Source: Gibbula magus | Taxonomy: Eukaryota > Mollusca > Gastropoda > Trochida > Trochidae | Assembly: GCA_936450465.1 (NCBI GenBank) | Contig: OW388301.1 | Location: 22,379,268 to 22,443,267 of the forward strand | DNA: 64,000 bases | Direction: 5' to 3' | The notes under the pieces: generated by a model | Seen by the model: the letters and a program-made list of their open reading frames with translations, nothing else | What the model was told of the DNA's origin: nothing | The model's database searches: none | Part shown: positions 14,523 to 26,512 of the stretch, piece after piece | Numbering within the stretch: position 1 is the first letter of the stretch | Layout: every line of letters starts with the position of its first letter | Translations under genes and position numbers: made by a program

Positions 14523-15492
14523 TGTTGTTATTTATAAGCCTTTATTGAAATTCTACATTGCGCACAGCCAACATTGCCACGTGACTCAATACAACGATCA
14601 GCTGACTTCGTCTCCAAGGGACCCCTTTATTTTAACAACCGTCAGCCATTGCCTGGGAAAAGAAGCTTTTCAAAACGTTGGCATATAATGGCGATTATCC
14701 AACAACGATCAAGAAACTTGATGAGACATTAAGGTAATGATTTGCTAAAATAATAAATAGTAAAATTTACCTTTTTGAAAGTATATAAGTAGTTTATGTA
14801 AATTTTGATTTCTTGTATTTATTCTTCTTAGTTCATCACATTTTACACGTGTACACACAAGACACACTTGATAAACTACATTTGTTCTGCTGTCCGTTTT
14901 GTTTGTTATAAACGTGTTGTTATTTATAAGTCATTACTGGGAATTATGCATGACACATAGCCAACACTATCACGTGACTAAATAATACAATCAGCTGACC
15001 TCGTCTCCAAGGTGATTATCTATAAAGAGGGACCCCTTCATTTTCACAACCGATATTTCCCGAGAAAAGAAGCTTTTCAAAACGGTGGATTTAAATGACG
15101 ATTATCCAACACAGATCAAGCAAATTGATGGGGCGTTAAGGTAATGATTTGCTTAAATAATAAATACTTATTTGCAATATGAAAATCTTGAAGTTCGACA
15201 GAACAGAGTTTAAAATTGTACCTTGGAAGGTGATATTATAATAAGTATATATGTCTGTATATGAGTTTTGTTTAAATTTAATTATATCACGTGACTATAA
15301 CAAATTATCAGCTGGCCCGTCTCAATGAGATTATCTATCTGGAAGGAACCCCTTTCCTATTAACTACCGCAATCGCCTGAGAAAAAGAAGCTTTTCAAAA
15401 CGTTGGTATATAATGTCCATTCCCAAAGAAAATTAATGATTATATGAAAATATGATGATACATGAACGTAATGATTTCATTTGATGATGAAT
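14523..15492 (+). repeat. Three diverged copies of a promoter/exon-like module
   Basis: Three related segments start at about 14523, 14920 and 15283. Each has in order a CACGTGAC E-box, CAGCTGA/CAGCTGG, a CGTCTC segment, AGCTTTTCAAAACG and an ATG. Copies 1 and 2 then share a GATTATCCAACA segment and a splice-donor-like TTAAGGTAATGATTT. Spacing is about 400 and 360 bp. Copies 1 and 2 would encode similar peptides of about 20 residues just before the donor, but indels upstream are not multiples of three. It may be a first-exon module or a local repeat with no function. Confidence 0.55.
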
Positions 15493-15525
15493 ACTTACAT
15501 ACGCATGCAGTTAAGCAAAAAACAA

Positions 15526-15632
15526 AGTTTCTAGAAAGTTTCTAGTGCGTATCTAGAAATTTTCTAGTGAATGTCTGGAAGGTTTCTAGAAAGTTTCTAG
15601 AAAATTTCGAGAAATTTCTAGAAATTTCGAGT
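15526..15632. repeat. TTCTAGAA-rich cluster
   Basis: About 107 bp packed with TTTCTAGAAA-type palindromes: four copies of TTCTAGAA, one TTCGAGAA, and several half sites. The spacing, about 11 bp between units, does not keep the exact 5-bp rhythm of a classic heat-shock element, so a regulatory role is only a possibility. Confidence 0.55.
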
Positions 15633-16934
15633 TTTTATTTTTAAACGAGATATCTAAAATATGTTGGTATATTATGAAACTGCTTATTAACTTTAACACA
15701 CCTTTTTAAAATCAACCTTATAACTTAACTAGAAAAGCGGATATTTGATGTTGAAGTTTTCCTACTCTACCATGCTTCCTCATTGTGTGCCCCTTATGTG
15801 CCTTCAGTCATGCATGGCTGACGCGCTAATCAACGAATGAGTAATGAAGGAATAAGCTGATTAGGAACTATGCATTTACTTATACATGTATGTCGTTATT
15901 TTATTTACGCCATTGTGCATTGATCATACTTTCTTTTCCCCTGGTATATGCTCTATTAAATTGTTTAAAATGACATATTGTTTCCTCGATGTTAACATCC
16001 ATTCATTTGTTCAACAATAAAGCCCGATAAATTACAAGGGCATTCAATTGCGTATAGAAAATATGATTTAAACTTCCATTAGATAAGAATTCAATTATTT
16101 TGCCGATCTGTTGTACATTTAAGTGAATTTAATAGTGGGGATAAATACAGATATTTAAGTGTTTACATAATATTGTGTCCGTGAATAGAATAATTTATTG
16201 GCTTGGTATACAGAATATATTACCTTTTTGGTCATTATTTGGTTATTTTGCTGTTAAGACATATAGTATTCCAATATTAATTCAAATACTTAATTGTTTC
16301 TATTGTATTCTCTTCAATTGCTGGATATAAGATGTATGTGAAAATTGCAGTACGCCAGATAGATGTCTTCGCAAAAAAAAAAAAATGTATATGGATAAAG
16401 TTGTCTTTATTACGTGTAATAATATACAGGACTTACATTTTCAAAAAGTTTGTATATGAATGTATAATGAATTCCTTTATTGCAGTGTTCTGTCAATAAC
16501 GTATATCTATTTAAATATCGCTTTAATCCTAACATATGTCCCAAATTATAAGTTCATAATAATCTGTGTCTGCTGCAACATGCTTAAACTGCAATGTCCT
16601 TTTTGATAATGTGATAGTGAATAAAGAGAAACAATTAATGTTGTCTTTATATTTTAATATCATATCAATTTGTAAATTGTTATTGAGTATATGTTAACAC
16701 TTGGTTATACTGGATAAGGGAGAAAAACTGTGTGCGCAAGTAAGAAACTATTACTATTACAGAAGTTATTTCCGCCCGTGGATAACATCTTTATGATGGT
16801 TTTGCAAGAACAAAATTAATGTCCGGTAATATCTGTAAAATACGTAACACAAAATGTACTAAAACATGGACTGTAGCCTCAACTTATTAACTTTATTATA
16901 CCATACTGAGAGATTTTGCCACGGCGCAAATGAG
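15633..16934. other. AT-rich non-coding stretch
   Basis: No ORF of interest, RNA gene or element edge is recognised. A short A tract lies near 16374. Confidence 0.5.
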
Positions 16935-17045
16935 AATATACTACTCTGCTACCTCACGAGATGAGATAAACATGGTATTTGTCAAGAATTGACATATATT
17001 CTATTCATTATATCAATATGTTTGTGTTTCATGGTGAATCACGGT
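16935..17045. mobile_element. Partial second copy of the foldback element
   Basis: ACGAGATGAGATAAACATG followed by TATTTGTCAAG and an AT-rich run to TTTCATGGTGAATC matches the right half of the hairpin element at 6330-6430. The left arm is missing or too diverged to see. Confidence 0.65.
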
Positions 17046-18299
17046 TTTAAATGATATTAACAAAATAATGTTATTAGTTTATGATTGCGTTTACACATCG
17101 ATACGAGTGTCGACAATCTGTTACTGCACATCACAATTGAAGTTTCATTACTGCCTTTCTAATGTCACATTTTATATAATAATCGTGCGTTAGATCTATA
17201 AGAACATTTGAAGGTGTCAAAGTATAAACCCATCCCTAATAGTCTGGTAAAAGTGGTATGTTGAAATACACCTTATTGAGGGTCAGTTAATTAGTTTATG
17301 GTTATCACCGTCCTCTGTATAAATACGCGAATTCCCATGGCAACTGAAGGGTGACGCACTTTGCTCCAAGTATGGTATGTAACACACATCACATATCACA
17401 GACCGTTAAAAAACCATTGTATGGTCGCAATAAATTAATTTTGTAACTTCATTTCTAACAATCAATCAATGGTTTTTCTTGGAATATGTGTGTATCAAAT
17501 GAAAAGTGGTTTTTGTTCAATATTTCAGTATGCATATGATGAACATTTGAAGCTATCCCTAGTTAATAACTGTCAAGGCTATAGAAAACATTTGTTATAG
17601 TTTCGGTCTCACATGGAATGCACTACCATCAGCGTAATTATTTCCATGAGTTTGGAAATATTTGAAACAAAACACTTTGATGTCCAATTGAAAGTTTTCA
17701 ACCTTTTAGAAAAGCTAAGACGTCACACAAAGGGATTAATAAACATTTACCTTCATTCTTTAAGGCTATATTTTATACTGTCCAATAAACCACCATACAA
17801 AATCCGTAGCCACAACGGTTCATATTATCTTATATATATCATATAATCAAATAAATATCTATAATGATTTATAACTCCAGTAATGTTATATGAATGAGCC
17901 TATAGGTGTACATGTATATTTCACACTGTCTCACTTGGTTATTGACATTACCCTATGGTATTTCTTTTGAAATGTGTGTTTATTCTTATTCATACTATGT
18001 TTTATAGTGCCCCATAAGTCAGTTTGTGTGTGACACTTATATACAATAATCTTCACCTTTGTGGAAATGGGGTTTTAATGGCATTGTCACAGACGTATTC
18101 ACACTAGTATGCATAACGTTTTCAAATTTGCTTATATTTCATATTCGTGTGCTCACAATTGTTCAAAAGTGTTATCTATTTACACGCTGATTTTCATACT
18201 ATACCGCAATGAATACGAAACTTTTGATTTTTCATGTTTGTAACAATTAAAGAACTAAAAGATTAGATTGACGATATCAACACCAGTGTTTAATTACGC
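17046..18299. other. AT-rich non-coding stretch
   Basis: No recognisable gene. An open frame at 17613-17846 has ordinary AT-rich composition and no motif. Confidence 0.45.
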
Positions 18300-20810
18300 A
18301 GTATCATGACGTTAGAGACGCTTCACGACAATGCTTTGAATACCCTGCTAATCACTCATGTGCCGGTATCATATATACCTGAGTATAACAAGTGGTTGAT
18401 CGGAAACTGTCTACTCATGTACAACAGCTCCGGTGATTTAAGTTGTTGTATATACGTCTACATATATATACAATTGATTGCAAACACTGATGCAGACACG
18501 CGTGTCTCTTATGTAGCTCTTGTGCGACCTCTGTGATTGTGTTTTATCAGTTCATGTAAAATTCCATCAACAACCAGTTCATATACTTTAGAATACTTGA
18601 CAACAGTGTGAACGAACGTGAGTTACTCAAGCTTATTGTTCCGCGCTACTGATCTAGTGGTCTCAGGACAAAGTTTCCGATTGCGTCACCAAACTGAGTT
18701 GAAGACAGTTTAGGAAATGTATTTCAAAATGTTTATTTTTACTTTGGTATTTTACTCTTTTTTTTAGTCTTGTGTGTGTTTAAATACCCCTTCAAACATG
18801 TTACGGTATACATTGTAGTACTAATTGTACATTTCTTACGTATTATTTGACGAATGATTCTTGAGAACCACCACAAATAGAATATTACTGCCTTGGTTAA
18901 GTGTATGGGTCCATGATTGGATATTTATATCAAACTAATTTATTAAATACTCATAAACAACTGAATTCTACTCATTAAACGGATCCAATACTTACTGGGT
19001 TTTATCATAAAAGAACAATTTAATATGAGCTAATGAATGCAAATGACCAAAGGTCTACTCATTCAAATACCTTTAATCAAATACAATTTGTGGATGTATT
19101 GTTTTGTGGGGAATTTTTTTCGTTCATTGATAGTTAGTTGTGGTGAGATGCCAAATATTTATCACGTGTGAAATACTACATCAATGTTATGTATTTTAGT
19201 CGACCAAATGAATTCCTACTCAATGAGAAGAAGTTTTACTTTTCTAACCTGACAGGATTAATAACTTTGGTTCAACGACTACAACGTATATGTAGGATCA
19301 TTACTTGTATCAGCATTGCCACGCTGGGGTAAATTGATATATACATTCACTAAATTATAAAACACATCCGGTTGTAGAATATTTACAGAGTAACATATAA
19401 CTCATCATTAACCAAATAAACAGTGTTTTAATGTGCCAAAACAAAGCTTTCAACATTAGTAGCGCCGATGTATAACTTCACTTCTCATTGTTTTTGTTTT
19501 TTAATCATGCGTACTTGTCCTTATTAAGTTCTCAAATATAGGTCATACATATATTACCCTCAGTAATGTTTTTCATCTTAATTGCGCAATAAGCGCATGC
19601 AGTATTAATAAGACATAAGTGTAAACGGGAATGGTAGATGATTGATGGACATTTAGAATATGTGATTTTCAATTCAAATTCATATGTTAATTCTCTCAAT
19701 CGGCGTTACATGAGATAATCAAGATATCAGCTTATTGAAGACATAAAACATATGTCCTAAATCATAAATAAACGGCTGAAAAAACACCCTCTTTCAAATA
19801 TACACCATTTCCTTCTTTCAATCGTCTTGTATACTTCATGATGTAATCGTGCCATTGAATGAATGACACAACGACGGGTCCACAGCTAACCACGTTTGAG
19901 TTGCTGAACAGGTGTTCTCAAAACCTGGAATGACAGTAAACTGTTTGGTCATATACACCAGCCATGACTGTTAGAGATATACACGTATACATGAAATACA
20001 TTGCACCACTGCTGTTCATGCGTGCGTCTCGAACAACTCTTTGGCGGCCTCTGTGTTTTATCTCTTTTAACAAGCTGACTGCCGACAACCAGTTCATTAG
20101 TAACTGTCGGTTATGCGAGGTTTATTTTACGCTCTAATAATCTCTGGTTTACAGGACAAAAATCAAAATGGTACCATCATAAACCATTAAAGTTGAACAC
20201 AAGTTAAAAGGTGATAAAATAATTATGTATGAAAATGTATGAGTAATTATCAGTGTAGTTATCAGAACTTATATTTAATAACCTGAAAAGGCAATTAACC
20301 TTTGATCTAAATACACATCTTATGTAGACTCATTAGGTATACTTGTATCAATATTGTTAGGCTAGGAAAAAACGGGGAAACTGGTGATGGTAAAATGGTT
20401 ATTATTAAATAAGTGGAGGGCATTTAGAATTCGGTAGGTTATACAACGTGTTCTTTGCCACTTACAATTCGAAGTTTCTTAGCTCATTCTTGCCACTATG
20501 TCTTGACATGCATTACTCAACCCCTTTATTACTTAATCTCTAGAAATAAACACATATACATTTTAACGAATATGCAAGATGACATCTTACTGAAAATGTA
20601 ATACTTCATTTTTCAAAATACATTAAGTGGCTTATGGCAAAATGCCCTCTTTCAGCTAACATTCCTTCTATAAATCGTCTTGCATTAGTGTATCTCTCCG
20701 GATGTATTAATATTGTTTCTGTCCATATGTAGTAAGTAACAACAAATGAATTAAAATCAGTCACTTGATTTGGTATTCCAATCAGTTTAGGAACAAATAC
20801 ATTCATATTC
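18300..20810 (+). repeat. Diverged local tandem duplication
   Basis: Blocks at about 18480-18680 and 20010-20165 share, in the same order, GCGTGTCTC or GCGTCTC, GCGGCCTCTGTG-like, CAACCAGTTCAT and TCAGGACAAA/TACAGGACAAA. About 19290-19330 and 20335-20380 share ACTTGTATCA plus CATTG-type text. About 19770-19840 and 20620-20690 share CCCTCTTTCA and a TCGTCTTG word. This suggests an old duplication with a period of about 1.0-1.6 kb. No gene is identified in it. Confidence 0.5.
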
Positions 20811-21343
20811 GTTGAGACGCCTTACTATAAATACTCTGCTACCTATACTTGCATGTTCACTGTTATCATCATTCAAATAACACATTTATTGTTCATTTGA
20901 AAAATATACTTACAAATAAGGATTCAAAATATGACAAACTTAATATATTTCTCGAATTCAGTTAAGCAGATAACCTTAATCCCAGAGACATTTCTTTAGT
21001 TCAAAACAAATTATTAAAATGATAGCATTACCACAAACAACGCAGTGAATCAGTATTTTACATTGTAAACGCCAAGAACATTGGTACACAGGATTTAGTA
21101 CTTTAGTACCTTTTTATACCTGATATTGATATAACATATCAATAATGATTGTAATTCACGTAAATGACATATAATGTTTTATTTCATTCAGGTGTCACAA
21201 TGATTTTACGTATGATTAAATGTAGTAAAACAGTTGATGAAACACCGGCTCTTACTGTTGTCCCTGGGGTATGAACAAATATTTGTGTTATGTTTCCAAG
21301 GATGAAGTGTGATTAGTGATTTGAAAATATATGTCCAGATGGT
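20811..21343. other. Non-coding flank of the LINE
   Basis: AT-rich, nothing recognised. It ends at the left target-site duplication of the LINE. Confidence 0.5.
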
Positions 21344-21627
21344 ACATGGAACGTGGTTACCTTCCTATGTTTTCCAATGTTCTTTGATGGAAAACTAATC
21401 TTCTTAACATTTGTATTTCATGTTTGCAATCATATTTCACTTTTGCAAACAACCAAAACAAGGTTTAAACACTCCAACATGAACGTATGTACTTATGACT
21501 ATTTATCACTGAAAATCCATTACACAATCGGTTTATTATTTTGTATTGTGTCATACTACTCATCAGCTACACGCATGCTAGTCCCAATCCGATGTCTACT
21601 CACCTCTGACTTTACCTTTTTCCCATC

Positions 21628-23925
21628 ATGGGAGTTGACATAGCGATGTACAGACAGAGGATTGGGACCTTCTGTATAATCAGATATAACAACCCTAAGC
21701 ATAAATTAGATATCAACTCGTGCTTTTTAATTATCTCCTTCTATTATCTTGGAATTACTGGCCTACGTATAACTCTTCTAATAATGTTATGTTGTGGCGA
21801 TGTACATCCCAATCCTGGTCCTGACAACCGTGATATATCCTTTGTTCATGTTAATGTATGTAGTTTAGTTGATAAAGTAGACTTAGTTTATGCGGAACTA
21901 AAAGAGTTCGATGTAATTAGCATCTCTGAAACTTGGCTTCATCCTGGTATAAAAAATGAAGATATATTTATACCCGGCTTCCAAATGCCTTTACGTAGGG
22001 ATCGGCCAACTAGGGGAGGGGGCGTGGCAGTATATGTTAAGGAGAACTTGCATGTTAAACGTAGGTCTGAACTTGAATTGCCTGGACTTGAAGCTGTATG
22101 GATAGATATAAATTGTAGAAATAAAAACTTCACAATAGGTACTTTTTATAGAGCTAACTATACAGTTAGATATTGGGAATTAATTGACGAATCAATAGCT
22201 TTAGCAAGTGATAGTAAATCAGCTCTAATTGTCCTGGGTGACTTCAATGTTAATATGTACAACGTTACTGACAACAACATTACAAATATAGAAAGACTTT
22301 ACGGTTTGAAACAGATAATCAATGAACCAACGCGTATAACACCTACCTCAAAGACACTCATCGATCTTATTCTGATTTCTTGTCCAAATCTAACATCATC
22401 TTTTGGGACACTAGCCAACTTCTGTAGTGATCATTGTCCTGTTTTTGTTAAACTGAGATATAAAAAAACACCTGAACCGAGTTATTTAAGAAGAGTATAT
22501 GACTATAATAGTATAGATTTAAATGGCTTGACTCGAGAAGCATCTATATTTGACTGGAATGCAGGGTTAACTGATGATGTCAATGAAAGTACTCAAAACA
22601 CAATCGATGCTGTTATTCAACTTACGAATTCGTTTGTACCTAATAAGTTGGTTAGAATTCGTCCACGTGACGAACCTTGGATGAACGGATACATCCGTAG
22701 ACTACTTAGGCAACGAAACCGAGTTCATAAAAAAGCAAAAAAAAATAATTCTCCTGCCCTTTGGGAAATATTTAGACAAAAACGTAACTTTATAATTTCA
22801 GAAATAAGAAAATGCAAAAAAGAGTATAATGCAAAACTTGATAATAGTTTGAACTCTGAACATGGCAATAAAACGTGGTGGAAAATAGTTAAAGATTATT
22901 TAAAAAGATCTTCCAAATCAAAATCATTTCCATGTTTAGAACACGAAGGAGCTATCTACGATGACGATCACGCCAAGGCCAATATCCTAAATAATTACTT
23001 TGTTAACAATACAAAGATTCCAAACCACGACGAATCTATTAATGACAATACAATGAATCGCGAAATTATCATTCAACAACTACATGTATCGGAAAAAGAA
23101 ATTGAAGATATTTTAAAATCCCTGGATTCAACTAAATCAATCGGTCCTGATAAAATTAGTAACCGAATCCTAAAAATCCTTTCAAGTTACCTATCTAAAC
23201 CTCTGTGTTATATATTTAATCTATCCCTATCCCAGTCTGTTTTTCCAGACATTTGGAAAATCGCATCTGTCATTCCACTCCATAAAAAGGAGAGTAAACT
23301 TCTGTGCTCTAACTACAGACCTATTTCTTTAACAAGTTGTCTGTCTAAGGTTTTTGAAAAATGTGTTCACAAACATGTACATAATTACTTTTTAAGCTAT
23401 GGAATTATTACTCCATTACAGTCTGGTTTCACACCGGGAGACTCCACAGTATACCAGTTGACACATTTATATAACTTTATAGGCAAAGCCTTAGATGAAG
23501 GAAAAGAAATAAAAGCAGTATTCTGTGACATAAGCAAGGCTTTTGACAGAGTTTGGCATAAGGGGGTTTTATACAAGTTGAAAAAATATGGTATTGGGGG
23601 CAAGTTGTTAAAATGGTTTGAAAGTTATCTATCTGACAGAAATCAGTACACAGTCATAAACGGACGCCAGTCGGACACCAAATCGATCTTAGCGGGTGTA
23701 CCTCAGGGTTCTGTTTTGGGTCCTTTGTTATTTCTTGTTTTTATCAATGATATAGTGGATGAAATAAAATGCAATATAAGACTCTTTGCCGATGATACCT
23801 CCCTGTACGTAATTATTGGGGATCCAATTGAAACATCATGTCTTATAAATAATGATTTACTCAGAATTTCTGAATGGGCCAAAAATGGAAAGTCAACTTT
23901 AATGCTGAAAAGACCGAGAGCATAA
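21628..23925 (+). CDS. LINE ORF2: endonuclease-reverse transcriptase (C-terminus frameshifted)
   Basis: This 765-codon frame encodes the retrotransposition enzyme that nicks target DNA and copies the element RNA at the nick. A hydrophobic N-terminal stretch is followed by GDVHPNPGP (residues 57-65). The endonuclease domain (about 70-285) shows VNVCSL, SISETWLHPG with Glu101, LGDFNVN and SDHCPV, the usual catalytic set. The RT (about 490-740) shows SIGPDKI, YRPISLTS, DISKAFDRVWH, GVPQGSVLGPLLF and FADD at 720-723. The frame runs into PRA and a stop at 23925. The matching continuation lies in another frame from about 23880, near an A-rich run, so a one-base indel ended it. The start is the first ATG of the frame and is not independently proven. 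Confidence 0.92.
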   Translation: MGVDIAMYRQRIGTFCIIRYNNPKHKLDINSCFLIISFYYLGITGLRITLLIMLCCGDVHPNPGPDNRDISFVHVNVCSLVDKVDLVYAELKEFDVISISETWLHPGIKNEDIFIPGFQMPLRRDRPTRGGGVAVYVKENLHVKRRSELELPGLEAVWIDINCRNKNFTIGTFYRANYTVRYWELIDESIALASDSKSALIVLGDFNVNMYNVTDNNITNIERLYGLKQIINEPTRITPTSKTLIDLILISCPNLTSSFGTLANFCSDHCPVFVKLRYKKTPEPSYLRRVYDYNSIDLNGLTREASIFDWNAGLTDDVNESTQNTIDAVIQLTNSFVPNKLVRIRPRDEPWMNGYIRRLLRQRNRVHKKAKKNNSPALWEIFRQKRNFIISEIRKCKKEYNAKLDNSLNSEHGNKTWWKIVKDYLKRSSKSKSFPCLEHEGAIYDDDHAKANILNNYFVNNTKIPNHDESINDNTMNREIIIQQLHVSEKEIEDILKSLDSTKSIGPDKISNRILKILSSYLSKPLCYIFNLSLSQSVFPDIWKIASVIPLHKKESKLLCSNYRPISLTSCLSKVFEKCVHKHVHNYFLSYGIITPLQSGFTPGDSTVYQLTHLYNFIGKALDEGKEIKAVFCDISKAFDRVWHKGVLYKLKKYGIGGKLLKWFESYLSDRNQYTVINGRQSDTKSILAGVPQGSVLGPLLFLVFINDIVDEIKCNIRLFADDTSLYVIIGDPIETSCLINNDLLRISEWAKNGKSTLMLKRPRA
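21796..21822 (+). other. 2A-like motif GDVHPNPGP in the ORF2 leader
   Basis: Nine residues, GDVHPNPGP, follow a hydrophobic leader and precede the endonuclease domain. 2A ribosome-skipping peptides share D-V/I-E-x-N-P-G-P. Here the Glu is replaced by His, so skipping activity is uncertain, but the position (N-terminal of the endonuclease) is where such motifs occur in some non-LTR elements. Confidence 0.6.
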
Positions 23926-24939
23926 CATTCTCCAGAAAACGGGTACCCACGAAAGTACCGAATCTTGACATGAAAGGTAAACTTATAAATGATCTTAGTA
24001 CTCATAAACATTTAGGACTGACTTTCCAATCAAACGGTAACTGGCATTCTCACATAGAAAATATAATCTCAAAGGTAAGCCCGATGATAAACTGTCTGCG
24101 GAGCTACAAATACCGTTTGAATCGACATACTTTGCATGTACTTTATAATTCTTACATCCTTCCTCTCTTTGACTATTGTGATCATATATTTGATAACTGT
24201 ACAAAATATCATGAATTGTTACTTGAAAATCTACATTTGGATGCACTTAGGACAATTTTGTGGTGCAGTCAGAGGTACCAGCCACCAAAAATTATATAAA
24301 GAAACAGGGTTTACATCATTAGCCTTTAGGCGAAAATGTCACAAACTGTGTCTATTTTACAAAATGAAATTTCAGTTGACACCAGAATATTTATCGTCAT
24401 TAGTTCCACAAGCAATGTCCGACATTTCGAACCGCAATACTCGCACATCTCATAATTTACAAATTCCTGTATGTTATACTGAATTATATAAACGTTCCTT
24501 CTTACCATCGGCCATTGCTGAGTGGAATGATCTCGATATGTATCTAAAAAATTGTGAATCCTATGCTATCTTCAAAAAGAATATATTTAAAGGTGATTGT
24601 AACGTTCATAAAATATTTAAAGACTATGGTAACAGACAAAATCAAGTAACACTTTGTCGCTTAAGATTAGGCTGCAGTGACCTTAAAGGTCACAAATTTG
24701 ACAGGTTTATAGAAGACTCTGCTACTTGCCTATGTAACTACCTTTATGAGGACGTTATGCACTATCTTTTCGTCTGCCAAAACTATTCAGATATTAGATC
24801 AAACAGCTATTATTATGTTAATGGCTTTAATTTGAAAACCGTTCTTTATGGTAACAATGACTTATCTGATGAGATTAACTTAAAAATTGTGGATTCTGTT
24901 TGCACATTTATTGACCTTAGTAAACGTTTCAAAATTTAG
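23874..24939 (+). pseudogene. LINE ORF2 C-terminal part in two shifted frames
   Basis: Continuation of the preceding ORF. The first piece runs in one frame from about 23880 to about 24265 (FNAEKTESITFSRKR, YKYLG-type HKHLGLTFQ, YILPLFDYCDH: RT thumb and post-RT region). A second indel near the TTTTG run at about 24255 returns it to the original frame (CGAVRGTSHQKLYKETG onward). It ends with a Cys/His segment, CLCNYLYEDVMHYLFVC, and DLSKRFKI before the stop at 24937-24939. Both breaks are next to A or T runs, so sequencing error is possible as well as real decay. Confidence 0.85.
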
Positions 24940-25236
24940 AAAGCACGTGAAGTTTAACCAAATGTTATATTTGTTAGCATGCAATAGCATACATTTCTTA
25001 TTTTCAATTGTTGATTGTCCATGTATATAGGTTGTGGTAATTGTTGAATTTACATATTCAGTTTTTGTATGTGAAATTATTATTTTTGTTGTAATGTACG
25101 TTTCATGTTATAATGTATATAAATCCTGTCAACGTCACGGGGAGAGATATTAATATAGGGGTAACCCTGTTTATCAATCCCCCTTTCCGTGTACCATCTG
25201 GAAATAAATACTGTTTAAATCACATGGAACGTGGTT

Positions 25237-26049
25237 GATAAACATTGCTATTTAAATGGTCATATACATATCCCTCCGCGTGACGTGGACTGTATTTATA
25301 GGTTATTACACATAACATACATTTTAACAAACACAAATTCACAAAACAGTTACAGAGTATGTTCAGTGAATGTGCTTTATGAAGTATTGGGATATTTTGC
25401 TTTAGTCAATTGGAAACTAAATCAACAAAGTGTAAGTTAGTATCATGAAATAAATAACTGTTGCTGTAAAGAATAGGTTTGAAATTGGTTTAAACAAATT
25501 TTATTCATTAAAATGGATTGACAAGCAAGTCGAGACCTTATGTCAACACTTCAATAAAAGTTACAAATGAAGTTTAAAAGAAGCAATTATTACGATGATA
25601 GCGAGGAAAGGTATGAATATGACGTTTTAATCCTTTTCTAATTGGCTAATAATTGCTGCATCGAGGCATGGTATTTTGGAAAATACTGATGGCCGTTTTA
25701 TCAAAGAACATGTATTTTGATTTTCGTTTTATTAAGATATCAAAAGCAGACATGAGCTATGGTATTACATATTTTAAAATATTCTATAATAAATTGTTTG
25801 TTGACTAAAATGTTTGGACGACGATATAGCAATGAAACTAGTAAATGTTTTGTAAAATGGCTCATGATATAGAATGTAGAATGTCAATGATAGTAAAGTT
25901 GTCACAATTTATTCACTGAAAGTTGTACAGGATCAGTTTGAGTCGCTAGTCGATATCACTGAGGTCTCACCTAAACCCACTTTCATTGCATACAATTGTC
26001 TATCAATTTATTCAAAGCTGACAAAGCGATGTCATCTTTAGTCCTAAAG
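25237..26049. other. AT-rich non-coding stretch
   Basis: Nothing recognised. The short frame at 25231-25440 overlaps the right target-site duplication and has no motif. Confidence 0.45.
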
Positions 26050-26512
26050 GTTTGTATTATCAACAATTAGAGCCATCTCCGAACTTCAATGTATATCTCC
26101 TCCTTCAAAAATGTATCTCATTACCAATATTGAGATTTAGAACCTCTAACCATAGTTTACTATCGAGACGGGCCGCTGGTATAATGTTCAAAGAGATGAA
26201 AGAACGTGTAAATTATGCACGTCTAAACGCATTGCAAATGAGTTTCATTACATGTTTAATTGTGTAGCCCTTGATATTTGAGAACACAATATTTACATAG
26301 TATTCTAACATCTTTTCCGACTATATCAAAGTTCATAAAAATTGTATCTACTAAAGAACCCAAGACTTAGTTACAACTAACCATATCACTATTTCGCCTA
26401 TCTGTTGTTTGAATCTGTTGTTTGAATCAACATTTCTATTTATATTATGTCATATCTTGTATATATGCTCTTGTACCACCATGGTGATTTTTTGAGAATA
26501 AAGAATTGAATT
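26050..26512 (+). mobile_element. Degraded LINE 3' end
   Basis: An open frame at 26052-26267 reads ILRFRTSNHSLLSRR, resembling the region before the C-terminal Cys/His finger of LINE ORF2. The following 250 bp look like a decayed LINE tail with the 3' end GAGAATAAAGAATTGAATTA at about 26492-26511. No catalytic part remains. The call rests on general resemblance and the tail. Confidence 0.45.

Larger units (their letters stand above)
21359..25221 (+). mobile_element. Near full-length non-LTR retrotransposon (CR1/L2-like LINE)
   Basis: The 3.86-kb element is flanked by a perfect 15-bp direct repeat, ACATGGAACGTGGTT, at 21344-21358 and 25222-25236, read as the target-site duplication. It holds one long ORF2 with apurinic-like endonuclease and reverse transcriptase, then a C-terminal Cys/His segment, with two frameshifts near the 3' end. 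The 3' UTR is about 280 bp and ends AAATAAATACTGTTTAAATC without a long poly-A. Length, the HPNPGP leader and the RT motifs fit the CR1/L2 group. The clade assignment is by recognition only. The intact duplication and few lesions suggest a fairly young insertion. Confidence 0.92.

Noticed and set aside
15526..15632. Perfect heat-shock element array
   Set aside because: Half-sites do not keep the required 5-bp periodicity, so kept only as a cluster of interest.
21353..21643. 96-codon ORF at the 5' end of the LINE as an ORF1
   Set aside because: It starts inside the target-site duplication, has no coiled coil, RRM or knuckle, and overlaps the ORF2 start; more likely 5' UTR.
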